Shown here piece after piece: positions 1-11,980 of a stretch of 64,000 nucleotides of DNA. The notes under the pieces are model-generated. The model was given only the letters and a program-made list of their open reading frames with translations, was not told the DNA's origin and searched no databases. Position 1 is the stretch's first letter. Every line of letters starts with the position of its first letter. Source of the stretch: Mycobacterium sp. IDR2000157661. Its GTDB lineage: Bacteria > Actinomycetota > Actinomycetes > Mycobacteriales > Mycobacteriaceae. A program made the position numbers and the translations under genes. The stretch covers positions 1,550,001-1,614,000 of the forward strand of contig NZ_CP081006.1 in assembly GCF_022317005.1 (NCBI RefSeq), given 5' to 3'.

Positions 1-195
1 TTCATCGCCGAGATCGAGATCCTGCAGCGCGAGCGCAGCCCTGACATCCCCGAGTCGCTGTGGCTGATCGGGTGCCTCATCGTGCTGTTCTGCACGTTGG
101 TGATGGTCGCCGGCGTCACCTGGGGCGGGGGCCGGATCGACAAGAGCCAGCCGAGCGGTAGCGAGGCCGAACTTCAACCCACAGCGCAGGCATGA
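1..195 (+). CDS. C-terminal end of a single-pass membrane protein (partial)
   Basis: The window opens inside this frame, and 64 residues remain before the TGA. A short polar stretch with acidic and arginine residues precedes one hydrophobic segment (residues about 20-42, rich in Leu, Val, Ile and Cys), then a polar tail ending in Gln-Ala. This looks like a C-terminal membrane anchor. The stop overlaps the start of the next gene in an ATGA junction, so the two are probably translated together. I do not recognise the family; the first part of the gene lies outside the window. Confidence 0.6.
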   Translation, partial: FIAEIEILQRERSPDIPESLWLIGCLIVLFCTLVMVAGVTWGGGRIDKSQPSGSEAELQPTAQA

Positions 196-338
196 TGACT
201 GATCCGGAAATCGTCTATCTGGCCGATCACCCGATCTGGATCGCCGTACCCGCGTTCGCCCCGGCGATCGCCGTCGCGGGCGTGGTGGTCTACATCGCGG
301 TGAAGAACCGCCGCAAGAGCGACGGGAACAACGAGTGA
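192..338 (+). CDS. Small single-pass membrane protein, 48 aa
   Basis: This short frame starts with ATG overlapping the stop of the previous gene and ends 12 bases before the lipoprotein start. It encodes a polar N-terminus, one hydrophobic helix (about residues 15-38, ending VVVYIAV) and a basic tail KNRRKSDGNNE, which predicts an outside-in topology with the basic tail in the cytoplasm. Its place inside a tightly packed operon supports it being a real gene. Function is unknown; it could be a small subunit or assembly partner of the neighbouring membrane proteins. Confidence 0.6.
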   Translation: MMTDPEIVYLADHPIWIAVPAFAPAIAVAGVVVYIAVKNRRKSDGNNE

Positions 339-350
339 AGACGGGAGATC

Positions 351-767
351 GTGAAAACCTATCGGGCGCCTCTGGTTTTGACCGCCGCTGCTCTGATCAC
401 CGCCGGGTGCGGTGGCTCATCCGACAGCGAAGAGACACCGGCCGCACCGACTGAGTCGACGGTCGGCGCGTCGGACATGTCCGACGCGCAGGCGCCGCCC
501 GAGCGGACCACGATCGACATCTCGATCGCCAACGGCGAAGTCACACCGCAAAACAAGCAGGTACAGGCCGAACTGAACCAGCCGATCGTCCTCAAGGTCA
601 CCAGCGACACCGAGGACGAGCTGCATGTGCACTCCAACCCCGAGCACACCTTCGCGGTGAAACCCGGTCCGCCGCAGACCTTTCAGTTCAGCGTGAACGT
701 TCCGGGACGTGTCGACGTCGAGTTGCACGACACCGGCCAGACCGTCGCGACCATCGCGGTGCAGTGA
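351..767 (+). CDS. Cupredoxin-like lipoprotein, 138 aa
   Basis: Starts at GTG. A signal peptide ends in ITAGCGG, a relaxed lipobox placing a lipid-modified Cys at about residue 20. A Ser/Glu/Pro/Thr linker (about 21-55) leads into a small beta domain (about 55-138) with a His-containing segment DELHVHSNPEHTF and a closing PGRVDVELHDTGQ stretch, the pattern of actinobacterial cupredoxin-fold domains. The clustered His residues could bind copper, but the full type-1 copper ligand set (Cys/Met) is not obvious. The stop overlaps the next start (GTGA), so it is probably co-expressed with the polytopic membrane protein. The role in envelope metal handling is inferred. Confidence 0.65.
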   Translation: MKTYRAPLVLTAAALITAGCGGSSDSEETPAAPTESTVGASDMSDAQAPPERTTIDISIANGEVTPQNKQVQAELNQPIVLKVTSDTEDELHVHSNPEHTFAVKPGPPQTFQFSVNVPGRVDVELHDTGQTVATIAVQ

Positions 768-2095
768 CGCCGGACGGTTCAGTCACGGTCCTGGCGCACG
801 GTCTCGGCGGTTCGACCGATCTGCCGATCCCGTTCACCTACGCTCTGATCGGTGCGGCCTGGGCGCTGGCCTTCACGTTCGCCGTCGTCGCGCTGGCCTG
901 GCGGAAGCCGAAGTTCGATCCGGCTAAACCCGCTCGCGCACTGCCCAACTGGGTCACGACCGTGGTGGATGCGCCTGCGACGCGCTGGATCGCCGCGATG
1001 CTGGGCCTGCTCTTCACGATATGGGTCGCCCTCGCGGCGTTCTTCGGCCCGCAGAACGCCGACAACCCATTGCCCGGCGTCTTCTACGTGCTGCTGTGGA
1101 TCGCCCTGGTGGCACTGTCGGTTCTCCTCGGACCGGTATGGCGGGCGATATCTCCGGTGCGCGCAGTGCTGCGCCTGATGGGCGGCCGGTCGGGTGGGCG
1201 CAGTTACCCGGCCAAGCTGGGCTACTGGCCCGCGGTGGCGGGGCTCTTCGCGTTCGTGTGGCTGGAGCTGGCCAGTCCCGACCCGGGTTCGCTTGGCGCC
1301 ATTCGGCTCTGGCTGATCATCTACCTGGCGGTGACGCTGGCCGGCGCGCTGTGGTTCGGCCGGGACTGGTGCGCGCGCGCCGATCCCTTCGAGGTGTACA
1401 GCACGGTGGCCTCGCGATTGGCTCCGCTGCGCCGCGACCCCGAAACCCGTCGCGTGGCGGTCGGAAACCCCTTCAACCACCTGCCGTCGCTGGCCGTGTA
1501 CCCGGGCATCGTTGCCGTGATGGCCGTGCTGCTGGGATCGACTGCCTTCGACAGCTTCTCGGCGATTCCGCGGTGGCGCAACTTCGTCGATGACACCGCG
1601 ACGTCGTCGCTGACGGCGACGCTGATCAGGACGCTGGGCCTGCTGCTTTTCATCGCGGTCGTGGCGTTCACGTTCACGCTGGCATCCATCGCCACCGGTG
1701 GCGTCGACCGCGAACGGCGACGTGAACTGCCCGGTCTGATGGCGCACTCGCTGATCCCCATCGTCATCGGTTACGTGTTCGCGCACTACCTGACCTACCT
1801 CTTCGAGAAGGGACAGCAGACGGTAATACTGCTGGCCGACCCGTTGAATCGCGGCTGGAATCTGTTCGGGCTCGACAACGCCGAGGTGAGCTATTTCCTG
1901 TCGCAGCACCCCGCGGTGCTCGCGACGCTGAAGGTCGGATTCGTGGTGGCCGGCCACGTCGCGGCGGTCATCGCCGCGCACGATCGGGCGCTGCGGGTGC
2001 TGCCGAGCGGCCACCAGCTGACCGGGCAACTCGCGATGATGCTGGTCATGGTCGGCTACACCTTCACCGGGCTGTACCTGCTGTTCGGCGGGTAA
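764..2095 (+). CDS. Polytopic integral membrane protein, 443 aa
   Basis: Starts at GTG overlapping the lipoprotein stop. The protein has roughly nine or ten hydrophobic segments spread over its whole length, with Trp and aromatic residues at the helix ends, and a short basic linker (KPKFDPAKPAR) after the first helix. No catalytic motif of a known transporter or enzyme is recognisable. The fixed order small membrane protein, cupredoxin-like lipoprotein, polytopic protein suggests one functional unit in the cell envelope, possibly for metal or redox handling; that is inference from context only. Confidence 0.65.
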   Translation: MTPDGSVTVLAHGLGGSTDLPIPFTYALIGAAWALAFTFAVVALAWRKPKFDPAKPARALPNWVTTVVDAPATRWIAAMLGLLFTIWVALAAFFGPQNADNPLPGVFYVLLWIALVALSVLLGPVWRAISPVRAVLRLMGGRSGGRSYPAKLGYWPAVAGLFAFVWLELASPDPGSLGAIRLWLIIYLAVTLAGALWFGRDWCARADPFEVYSTVASRLAPLRRDPETRRVAVGNPFNHLPSLAVYPGIVAVMAVLLGSTAFDSFSAIPRWRNFVDDTATSSLTATLIRTLGLLLFIAVVAFTFTLASIATGGVDRERRRELPGLMAHSLIPIVIGYVFAHYLTYLFEKGQQTVILLADPLNRGWNLFGLDNAEVSYFLSQHPAVLATLKVGFVVAGHVAAVIAAHDRALRVLPSGHQLTGQLAMMLVMVGYTFTGLYLLFGG

Positions 2096-2104
2096 ATTCG
2101 GGTC

Positions 2105-2656
2105 ATGCGGGCATTGATCATCACCGACGTTCAGAACGACTTCTGCGAGGGCGGCTCGCTGGAGGTGAACCGCTGCGCCGAGGTCGCCAGCGGCATCAGC
2201 GAGCTTCTGTCAGGTGACCACAAGTACGCGCACGTGGTGGCCACCAAGGATTTCCACATCGATCCCGGCGACCATTTCTCGGAGAACCCCGACTTCGTCA
2301 ACTCGTGGCCGCCGCACTGCGTGGTCGGCACTCCCGGTGCGGACTTCCATCCGCACTTGGAACCGGCCGCCGTCGAGGCGGTTTTCACCAAGGGCGAGTA
2401 CTCGGCGGCCTACAGCGGATTCGAGGGCACCGACGACGATGGCACTTCGCTGGCCGACTGGCTGCGCCAGCGCGGCGTCGACGAGGTCGACGTGGTAGGC
2501 ATCGCGACCGACTACTGCGTCAAGGCCACCGCGGCCGACGCCGTCGCGAACGGCTTCCGCACCCGTGTGCTGCGTGACCTGATCGCCGGCGTCGCCCCGG
2601 AATCCAGCGAGAAAGCCCTTGACGAACTGCGGGCGGCCGGCGTCCAGATCGCCTAG
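2105..2656 (+). CDS. pncA: Nicotinamidase/pyrazinamidase PncA
   Basis: Hydrolyses nicotinamide to nicotinate and ammonia in NAD salvage; in mycobacteria the same enzyme activates pyrazinamide. The 183 residues match the usual PncA length (186 in M. tuberculosis) and align along the whole chain. The catalytic triad is visible as Asp8 (ITDVQNDF), Lys96 (VFTKGEY) and Cys138 (GIATDYC). The metal site is Asp49, His51, His57 and His71 (KDFHIDPGDHF and WPPHC). Residue 137 is Tyr where M. tuberculosis has His. The gene starts 9 bases after the upstream membrane protein but is functionally unrelated to it. Cytoplasmic. Confidence 0.95.
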   Translation: MRALIITDVQNDFCEGGSLEVNRCAEVASGISELLSGDHKYAHVVATKDFHIDPGDHFSENPDFVNSWPPHCVVGTPGADFHPHLEPAAVEAVFTKGEYSAAYSGFEGTDDDGTSLADWLRQRGVDEVDVVGIATDYCVKATAADAVANGFRTRVLRDLIAGVAPESSEKALDELRAAGVQIA

Positions 2657-2673
2657 GACCCGACCGCGGGTTC
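2656..2673 (+). terminator. GC-rich hairpin just after pncA (possible terminator)
   Basis: A short inverted repeat ACCCG-ACCG-CGGGT, extended by a G-U and a G-C pair, gives about a 7-bp stem directly overlapping and following the pncA stop codon. There is no U-tract, as is often the case for mycobacterial intrinsic terminators. The element is small, so it could be chance in GC-rich DNA. Confidence 0.3.
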
Positions 2674-2809
2674 CTCAGGTGGGAGCGCTCGGCACCCGGT
2701 CCTTCGGATCGTCGGCGAAGTCGCGCCGATGTGGTTGTGATGCCGCCTGACTGGGCACACCCGTAGGGTTCTATTCATCCCCCTTCGTCCGATCCTTTTG
2801 GAGTCCACT

Positions 2810-4984
<2,175 letters not shown>

Positions 4985-4988
4985 CGGT

Positions 4989-5336
4989 TCACTCGACGAC
5001 GGGATAGAAGGAGTCGCCGTCCTCGGGCGTCCCGCTGACCTGGCCCTCGTCGGTGCCGTGCGCCTCGGGATCGATGCGGTCCATCTGCACGCCCTCGTCG
5101 GTGGGGCGCTGGGTCACATCCGGCACCTCTGCGGCCAGTTTGTCGTCAAGCGTCTCGTCGGCCTCGCCGTCAGCGGCGATCTTGTCGGCCTCGTGCCACC
5201 GCTCGGGCGGATCGACGACGTCGTCGCCGTCGTCGTTGCGGACGTCGTCGGGATCGAGGGCCTCCATCGGGCGAAGGGTGTCGCCGACGCCACCGCTGTC
5301 GTTGGGCGAGTCACCGGGGTCTGGGATTGCGCTCAC
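4989..5336 (-). CDS. Acidic conserved hypothetical protein, about 115 aa
   Basis: The frame is very rich in Asp, Glu and Pro (for example ALDPDDVRNDDGDDVVDPPERW) with no hydrophobic core, suggesting an intrinsically disordered cytoplasmic protein. I place the start at GTG 5336 (VSAIPDPGD) because upstream residues are arginine-rich and look non-coding. No strong ribosome site is visible, and an internal ATG (MEALDPDD) is an alternative. It faces glgX tail to tail with a 4-base gap. No function can be assigned. Confidence 0.6.
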   Translation of the reverse strand: MSAIPDPGDSPNDSGGVGDTLRPMEALDPDDVRNDDGDDVVDPPERWHEADKIAADGEADETLDDKLAAEVPDVTQRPTDEGVQMDRIDPEAHGTDEGQVSGTPEDGDSFYPVVE

Positions 5337-5504
5337 GTGTGATCGGTTGCCCACTCGCCCGGCGGCTAAACGCCGCGGCCTTGCTGTGTGCGCCACCCCG
5401 GACGCCGGTTGGTCGGCACAGCCGTCCGATCACCTTGCGCAGCAGCGCCGTTGGCGCGGATATCCACGGCTTTCACCAGCTCGTATGCTAGCGTCCCGGC
5501 TTGA

Positions 5505-5617
5505 GCAACCGCGACCGCTGCGATGGCAACGAGGTCCTGAGGATCCGGTCGTGCCGGCCGGGCGGGCCGGCGTAAGAGGCCGACGAGCGGCGGCGCTTAC
5601 CCGGCGGTCGCGGTTGC
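5505..5617. other. Foldable intergenic element with a 16-bp closing stem (candidate structured RNA)
   Basis: This lies in the 319-base stretch without a gene between the hypothetical protein and mak. The ends GCAACCGCGACCG (5505-5517) and CGGTCGCGGTTGC (5605-5617) are perfect reverse complements, and three more pairs extend the stem inward. Inside are a small hairpin GGUCC-UGA-GGA(U)CC near 5532, a perfect 7-bp hairpin GCCGGCC/GGCCGGC (5553-5571) and a GTAAG/CTTAC pair (5572-5600) enclosing GCCG-ACGAG-CGGC. Together they make a multi-branched fold. It starts 39 bases beyond the mak stop, so it may be a 3' UTR element, a terminator-like structure or an independent small RNA. Strand is not determinable. 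I do not match it to any RNA family I know. Confidence 0.4.
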
Positions 5618-5655
5618 CGGCCCGGAACCTGCGGACCGCCCGAGGGGCCACGGCG

Positions 5656-6986
5656 TCAGCGCACGAGGCGCGCGATCGACTTGAGCGGGATCGGCACCCA
5701 GCTGGGTCGGTGGCGGGCCTCGTAGGCCGCTTCGTAGACGGCCTTGTCCAGCTCGTAGGCCTCCAGGACGTGTTTGGAGTCGCGCGGATCGGTGCCGCAC
5801 ACCTCGGCGTAGCCCTCGCAGAACGACGAGGCGTTGCGGTCCACCCACTCGCGTGCCCGTGCGGCCAACTGCCGGTCGCGGTCGCCGTCACCGCCCTGCT
5901 CGATGAGGCGTTGGTAGGCGGCGTACTCGTAGGACCGCAGCAGCCCCGCGACGTCGCGCAACGGCGAGTCGGGCCGCCGGCGCTCGTCGAGGGGCTGGCC
6001 GGGTTCGCCTTCGAAATCGATCAGCAGCCAGCGCTCGGGTTTGCGCAACACCTGCCCGAGATGCAGGTCGCCGTGGATGCGCTGGACGGTGATCTGCTCC
6101 TCGGTAAGCTTGCGGTAGCGCTCCTCGATCAACGGCACGTACTGCTCGAGTTCGGGCACCGACGCGGCCGCCGACGCCAGCCGCTGCAGCGCCGTCTCGG
6201 TCGGGAAGACCGTGGTCGACGTCCCCAGTTCTGCAGCCAGCGTCGCGTGCACGGAGGCGACGGCCTCACCCAGCCGGAACGACTCGCCTGCGAAATCACC
6301 ACCGACCTCGTCGGCGTACAGGTCACCTTCGGCGAACAGGTCGCGCGTGCTGGCCGTCGCCATGTCCCAACCCTCGGCGGAGTTGGCGGCGAACTCGGTC
6401 ACCATGCCCAGTGCGCAGGGCTCGCCGTCCCAGTCGGTTTCGTAGGACCCGAGCAGCCGGGCGACATGCGGGTTGCCTGCGCGCCCCAGCGCCCGGTTCA
6501 GTTCGATGTCGGGGTTGACGCCCGTGGTGATGCGGCGGAAGACCTTGAGGATGGCCTTCTCCTCGAATATCACGCTGGTGTTGCTCTGTTCGGCGCCGGA
6601 CACGCGCGGCGCGGCGTCGAGTGGCAGGTCGACGTCGGGTTCCTTGACGAAGCGCACAGCGCCGCTGCCGGAGCCCACCGTCGCCGAGGAATCGAGCAGC
6701 GCCAGCAGACGGCTGGCCGCGACGGGTTCGTAGAGCGCGTCGTATGCCGTGCGGTCGGCATCGGTACCGATGGTCGCGACCTCGGCGTACTCATCGATCG
6801 GGCCGGTGTTCCACTGCACCAGCACCTGGTATCGCTCGTGGGAACCGTCGGCGTAGGAGACGTCGAGCAGCGCGAGGTCCAGGTCGTCGCCGAGCGCGAC
6901 GCGCTCCGCCTCGCGCACCTCGGCCAACTCGCGGCTGCGTCCGGCATACCACCGTTGATGCGGTAGCCATTCGGCGAACGGCAGGC

Positions 6987-6990
<4 letters not shown>
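5656..6990 (-). CDS. mak: Maltokinase (Mak/Pep2)
   Basis: Phosphorylates maltose with ATP to maltose-1-phosphate, the donor for GlgE alpha-glucan synthesis. The 444 residues align along the whole mycobacterial Mak (Rv0127). An N-terminal cap begins [20 protein letters not shown]. The kinase core carries [17 protein letters not shown] (ATP-binding Lys), the catalytic loop [10 protein letters not shown] (306-315) and the metal site [15 protein letters not shown] (from 324). The start ATG overlaps the treS stop by 4 bases, and TreS and Mak are known to form a complex, so the coupling makes sense. Cytoplasmic. Confidence 0.95.
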
Positions 6991-8810
<1,820 letters not shown>

Positions 8811-8952
8811 ACGATTTCAAACCTACCCATGTCGAGAAGAATTGAACCGCCGCGATTTCGCACCGTCGGTCGCCTCGACGGACCGGTTGAATACGCGGCG
8901 GGATCCGGGTTACCGTTTCGGGCGTTGTCGATCCGGTACCCCGACGAATTGA

Positions 8953-9417
8953 GTGGCCGTGGATGATTCCGTGCCGAACGACGGTGAAGCGTCGGTCATT
9001 GTCGCCATGGCCGACGCCGCGATGCACATGTACACCGCCGCCATCGATGCGCTGCCCGATCGCAGCGATCCCGACTTCGCCGACCGGGTCGGGGTCGTCC
9101 TCACCGGCATGCGCAAACTGCAGCGGACGCTGACGGGGGCCGCGGCGCGCAGCCGTTCGACTCCCTCGGTCATCGTCGCGCTCAGCGGGGTGCGCAAGCG
9201 CTACGACGAGTTGATGGAGAACGCTGCCGCCGGACCCGACGCGACACTGGGGCAGCGGCTTTATGTCGCTCGGGCTCGCGCGAAGCTGTCCACGCGGGAG
9301 GCAGGCAACGGCGTGGGCCTGCGTGCGGACCTGATCGAGGCGGTCGAGGCGGAAGAACCCGCCGGCGAAGAAGAGACGTCGCGCATCAAGGACCTCATCG
9401 CCGCTCTCGGCGGCTGA
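8953..9417 (+). CDS. Conserved protein with C-terminal XRE-like helix-turn-helix
   Basis: 154 residues if read from GTG 8953; a second in-frame GTG at 8959 is an alternative. The first half is helical with a polar pattern ([22 protein letters not shown]). The second half contains [35 protein letters not shown], which has the length and spacing of a Cro/CI-type helix-turn-helix. It may be a DNA-binding regulator of unknown target. It is divergent from treS, so regulation of the trehalose genes is possible but not shown. Confidence 0.65.
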   Translation: MAVDDSVPNDGEASVIVAMADAAMHMYTAAIDALPDRSDPDFADRVGVVLTGMRKLQRTLTGAAARSRSTPSVIVALSGVRKRYDELMENAAAGPDATLGQRLYVARARAKLSTREAGNGVGLRADLIEAVEAEEPAGEEETSRIKDLIAALGG

Positions 9418-9444
9418 CGTGCGTGGCTTGGGTATCTTTCGTGG

Positions 9445-10245
9445 GTGACGACACGCGACCACGGCGACCCGGGCGACGCTCCGTCCGTTCCCCCGCCCCT
9501 GACCGAACCGGCTAATTCCGCGCGTCCGTCGGCGGCGGAGGAAGCCCGGACGATCGCCGCATCCACCAATTCCGGCACACTCGCGACGTTGACCGCAGAC
9601 GGGGCGCCGTGGGCGTCGTTCGTCACCTACGGGTTGCTCGCCGGCGCGCCCGTGCTGTGCGTGTCGAACCTCGCCGAGCACGGGCGCAACCTGACCGGCG
9701 ATCCGCGCGCCAGCATCGCGATCGTCGCGCCGAGTTCGGAGGCCGATCCGCTCGCAAGTGGCCGGGTCACGCTGGCCGGTGTGGTCGAGCGGCCCGTCGG
9801 CGACGAACTGGCCGCCGCGCGCGAGGCGCACCTGTCCGGCGTCGCGGCCGCGAAGTACTACATCGACTACAGCGACTTCACGCTCTGGGTGCTGCGGGTT
9901 CAGCGCGTGCGCTGGGTCGGCGGGTACGGCCGGATGGACTCGACGACGGGGGCGGCGTACGCCGCGGCCGGGGCCGACCCGGTGCAGCCGCAGGCGGCCG
10001 GCGCCATCGAGCACCTCAACGCCGACCACTCCGAAGCGCTGGTCGCCATGGCCAAGGTGCTGGGCGGCTACCCGGACGCCACCGCGGCGACCTGCACCGG
10101 CCTCGACCGCTACGGGCTGGACCTGCGCGTCATGACCGAGCGTGGGATGGCCTACACACGGATCGGCTACGCGGCCCCGATCGACTCGATCGGGGAGTTG
10201 CGTTCGGCCACCGTGGAGTTGGCTCGGCTGGCCAGACGCGGCTGA
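9445..10245 (+). CDS. HugZ-like split-barrel protein with DUF2470 domain
   Basis: 266 residues from a GTG start. After a Pro-rich N-terminus, residues about 30-165 form a pyridoxamine-phosphate-oxidase-like split barrel (SGTLATLTADGAPWASFVTYGL, NLTGDPRASIAIVAP, GRVTLAGVVERP). Residues about 175-262 match the DUF2470 region (AIEHLNADHSEALVAMAKVL, GLDLRV). This architecture is shared with HugZ-type haem-binding and haem-degrading proteins; haem use here is inferred from the family. It stands alone between the HTH gene and the phosphoribosyltransferase, 15 bases before the latter. Confidence 0.8.
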   Translation: MTTRDHGDPGDAPSVPPPLTEPANSARPSAAEEARTIAASTNSGTLATLTADGAPWASFVTYGLLAGAPVLCVSNLAEHGRNLTGDPRASIAIVAPSSEADPLASGRVTLAGVVERPVGDELAAAREAHLSGVAAAKYYIDYSDFTLWVLRVQRVRWVGGYGRMDSTTGAAYAAAGADPVQPQAAGAIEHLNADHSEALVAMAKVLGGYPDATAATCTGLDRYGLDLRVMTERGMAYTRIGYAAPIDSIGELRSATVELARLARRG

Positions 10246-10260
10246 AATACCATCGCGACC

Positions 10261-10848
10261 ATGTCTGCTGACACTCCTCCCTCCGGTCGGTCGGCCAACT
10301 GGCAGGCGGCGTTCGACCTCATCGCCACCCGGGGCCACGAGCGTCGCGACGAACCTTTCAAGCTGGCCAGCGGCCAACTCAGCCACGACTACATCGACGG
10401 CAAATACGCGATCGACACCGGCGAACGGCTGACGACGGTCAGCCGCGCGGTAGCCGAGCTCGCCGAGGCCGAGGGCATCGAGTTCGACGCGGTCGGCGGG
10501 CTGACCATGGGCGCCGACCCGCTGGCGCACGGCGTCGCGATGGTGACGGGCGCGGCGTGGTTCTCGGTGCGCAAGGAACAGAAGCAACGTGGGCGCGAGC
10601 AGTGGATCGAAGGCACGCGGCTCGCGCCGGGTTCGCGGGTGTTGCTGGTCGACGATGTGATCAGCACCGGCGGCTCGACCGAGATCGCGTTCGACCGGGT
10701 GACCGCCGTCGGTGCGGTCGTCACCGGCGTGATCCCGATGGTCGATCGCGGCGACATCGCGGCCAAGCGCTTCGCTGCCCGCAACGTGCCGTTCGCGGCG
10801 CTGGTGACCTACCGCGATCTGGGCATCGACCCGGTCAGGGACGTCTAG
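10261..10848 (+). CDS. Orotate phosphoribosyltransferase-like protein, 195 aa
   Basis: Type I phosphoribosyltransferase fold. The PRPP-binding signature VLLVDDVISTGGST is at residues 127-140, and an OPRT-like N-terminal segment reads FKLASGQLSHDYIDGKYAID. The 195-residue length fits PyrE. The gene is not in a pyrimidine operon, and mycobacteria usually carry their pyrE elsewhere, so this may be a paralogue with a different base substrate. Cytoplasmic. Confidence 0.75.
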   Translation: MSADTPPSGRSANWQAAFDLIATRGHERRDEPFKLASGQLSHDYIDGKYAIDTGERLTTVSRAVAELAEAEGIEFDAVGGLTMGADPLAHGVAMVTGAAWFSVRKEQKQRGREQWIEGTRLAPGSRVLLVDDVISTGGSTEIAFDRVTAVGAVVTGVIPMVDRGDIAAKRFAARNVPFAALVTYRDLGIDPVRDV

Positions 10849-10885
10849 CGCGCCGACTCGACCGGGCCGGCGTTAGCATCGACGG

Positions 10886-11422
10886 GTGCCTGAGCGCGCA
10901 GCCCCGGAGGATTTCGACTATCTCTTCGACGAGGCGCCACCCGAGTCGAGCGCAGGCGCGCGACCGGATACCGACGTGCACTTCGACGCGTTCGACGCCA
11001 CCACCTGGTACTTCGAACCGGCGCCGCCGCCCTGGTACCGCACGGGGCAGACGCTCACCCTCATCGTCGCCGCGGTCCTCGCAGCGGTCGCGCTCGTCGT
11101 CTCCGGGGCGCTGCTTATGTTCCGCACGTCCGCCCCGACGGCGGTCGAGGAGGCCACCTCCACCACTGCGAGCGTGGCGAGCACCGCCCAGTCGCGGCCG
11201 CCGTCGCGCACCAGCGCGCCCGCCCCGCCCCCACCGCCACCGCCGCCGCCGACCGAGTCCTCCGCGGCGCCGCCCGCGCCCGCTGCTCCGGTGCAGACGA
11301 ACCGGCCGCGCAGCCCCTCCACCAGGACGACGAAGGAGCCCGAGATCGGGGTGACGCGCACGCCGGTGACCCGGTCGCCGATCAGCGTTGCGCCACAGCG
11401 GCCGGGCGGCACCCAGCGTTAG
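10886..11422 (+). CDS. Membrane-anchored Pro/Thr/Ser-rich protein, 178 aa
   Basis: Starts at GTG 10886. An acidic cytoplasmic N-terminus (about 1-50, EDFDYLFDEAPPESS) is followed by one transmembrane helix (about 54-78, LTLIVAAVLAAVALVVSGALLMF). An extracytoplasmic tail rich in Pro, Thr and Ser follows, including a run of ten prolines in PAPPPPPPPPPP. It resembles many mycobacterial cell-wall-spanning linker proteins. No enzymatic domain is present. Function unknown. Confidence 0.65.
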   Translation: MPERAAPEDFDYLFDEAPPESSAGARPDTDVHFDAFDATTWYFEPAPPPWYRTGQTLTLIVAAVLAAVALVVSGALLMFRTSAPTAVEEATSTTASVASTAQSRPPSRTSAPAPPPPPPPPPTESSAAPPAPAAPVQTNRPRSPSTRTTKEPEIGVTRTPVTRSPISVAPQRPGGTQR

Positions 11423-11472
11423 GCGCCGCACTGCGGGTGTTCGCGCCGCCACCACCGGAATAGGCTGGACGG

Positions 11473-11880
11473 ATGGCCGAGTTGGATGCCGCGGCCCGGT
11501 TCGCCCGGTCCCCGGTGGCGATGCTCGCGACCGCGGGCGCCGACGCCGTGCCGCACGTGGTGCCCGTGGTGTTCGCCGTCCACCGCGACGTCGTCTACAC
11601 CGCGGTCGACGCCAAACGCAAGACCACGCATCGGCTTCGACGGCTGGCCAACATAGAGGTCAATCCCCAGGTGAGCATGCTCGTCGACAACTACGACGAG
11701 GACTGGACCCGGCTGTGGTGGGTGCGGGCCGACGGCTGCGCCGAAATCCATTACCGCGGCGAGGAAATGGCGGCCGGGTATGCGCTGCTGCGAAGCAAGT
11801 ATCCGCAGTACCGGCGGCTCGAACTGGCCGGCCCCGTGGTGACCGTCGACGTCACCAAGTGGTCGTCGTGGCAAGCCTGA
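11473..11880 (+). CDS. F420-dependent PPOX-class protein (Rv0121c-like)
   Basis: 135 residues forming a split beta-barrel: [28 protein letters not shown], then [33 protein letters not shown] and LWWVRADG. This is the pattern of the small F420/flavin-binding proteins in the Rv0121c group. In M. tuberculosis the same gene also sits beside fusA2, so the pair is conserved synteny. Likely a cytoplasmic oxidoreductase using the deazaflavin F420; the substrate is unknown. Confidence 0.8.
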   Translation: MAELDAAARFARSPVAMLATAGADAVPHVVPVVFAVHRDVVYTAVDAKRKTTHRLRRLANIEVNPQVSMLVDNYDEDWTRLWWVRADGCAEIHYRGEEMAAGYALLRSKYPQYRRLELAGPVVTVDVTKWSSWQA

Positions 11881-11980
11881 GCGGTGGAACCGGCCGACGG
11901 CTTGTGCGAGCTGTCGGCGAGGAGAATTGTGGTCAGCACACACTGCGGCGGCAACGTGGCCGTCGCGGGGAGGGAACGTC

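Noticed and set aside
5053..6966. Long + strand frame across mak
   Set aside because: It covers the whole maltokinase gene in the opposite orientation, and its translation is compositionally biased.
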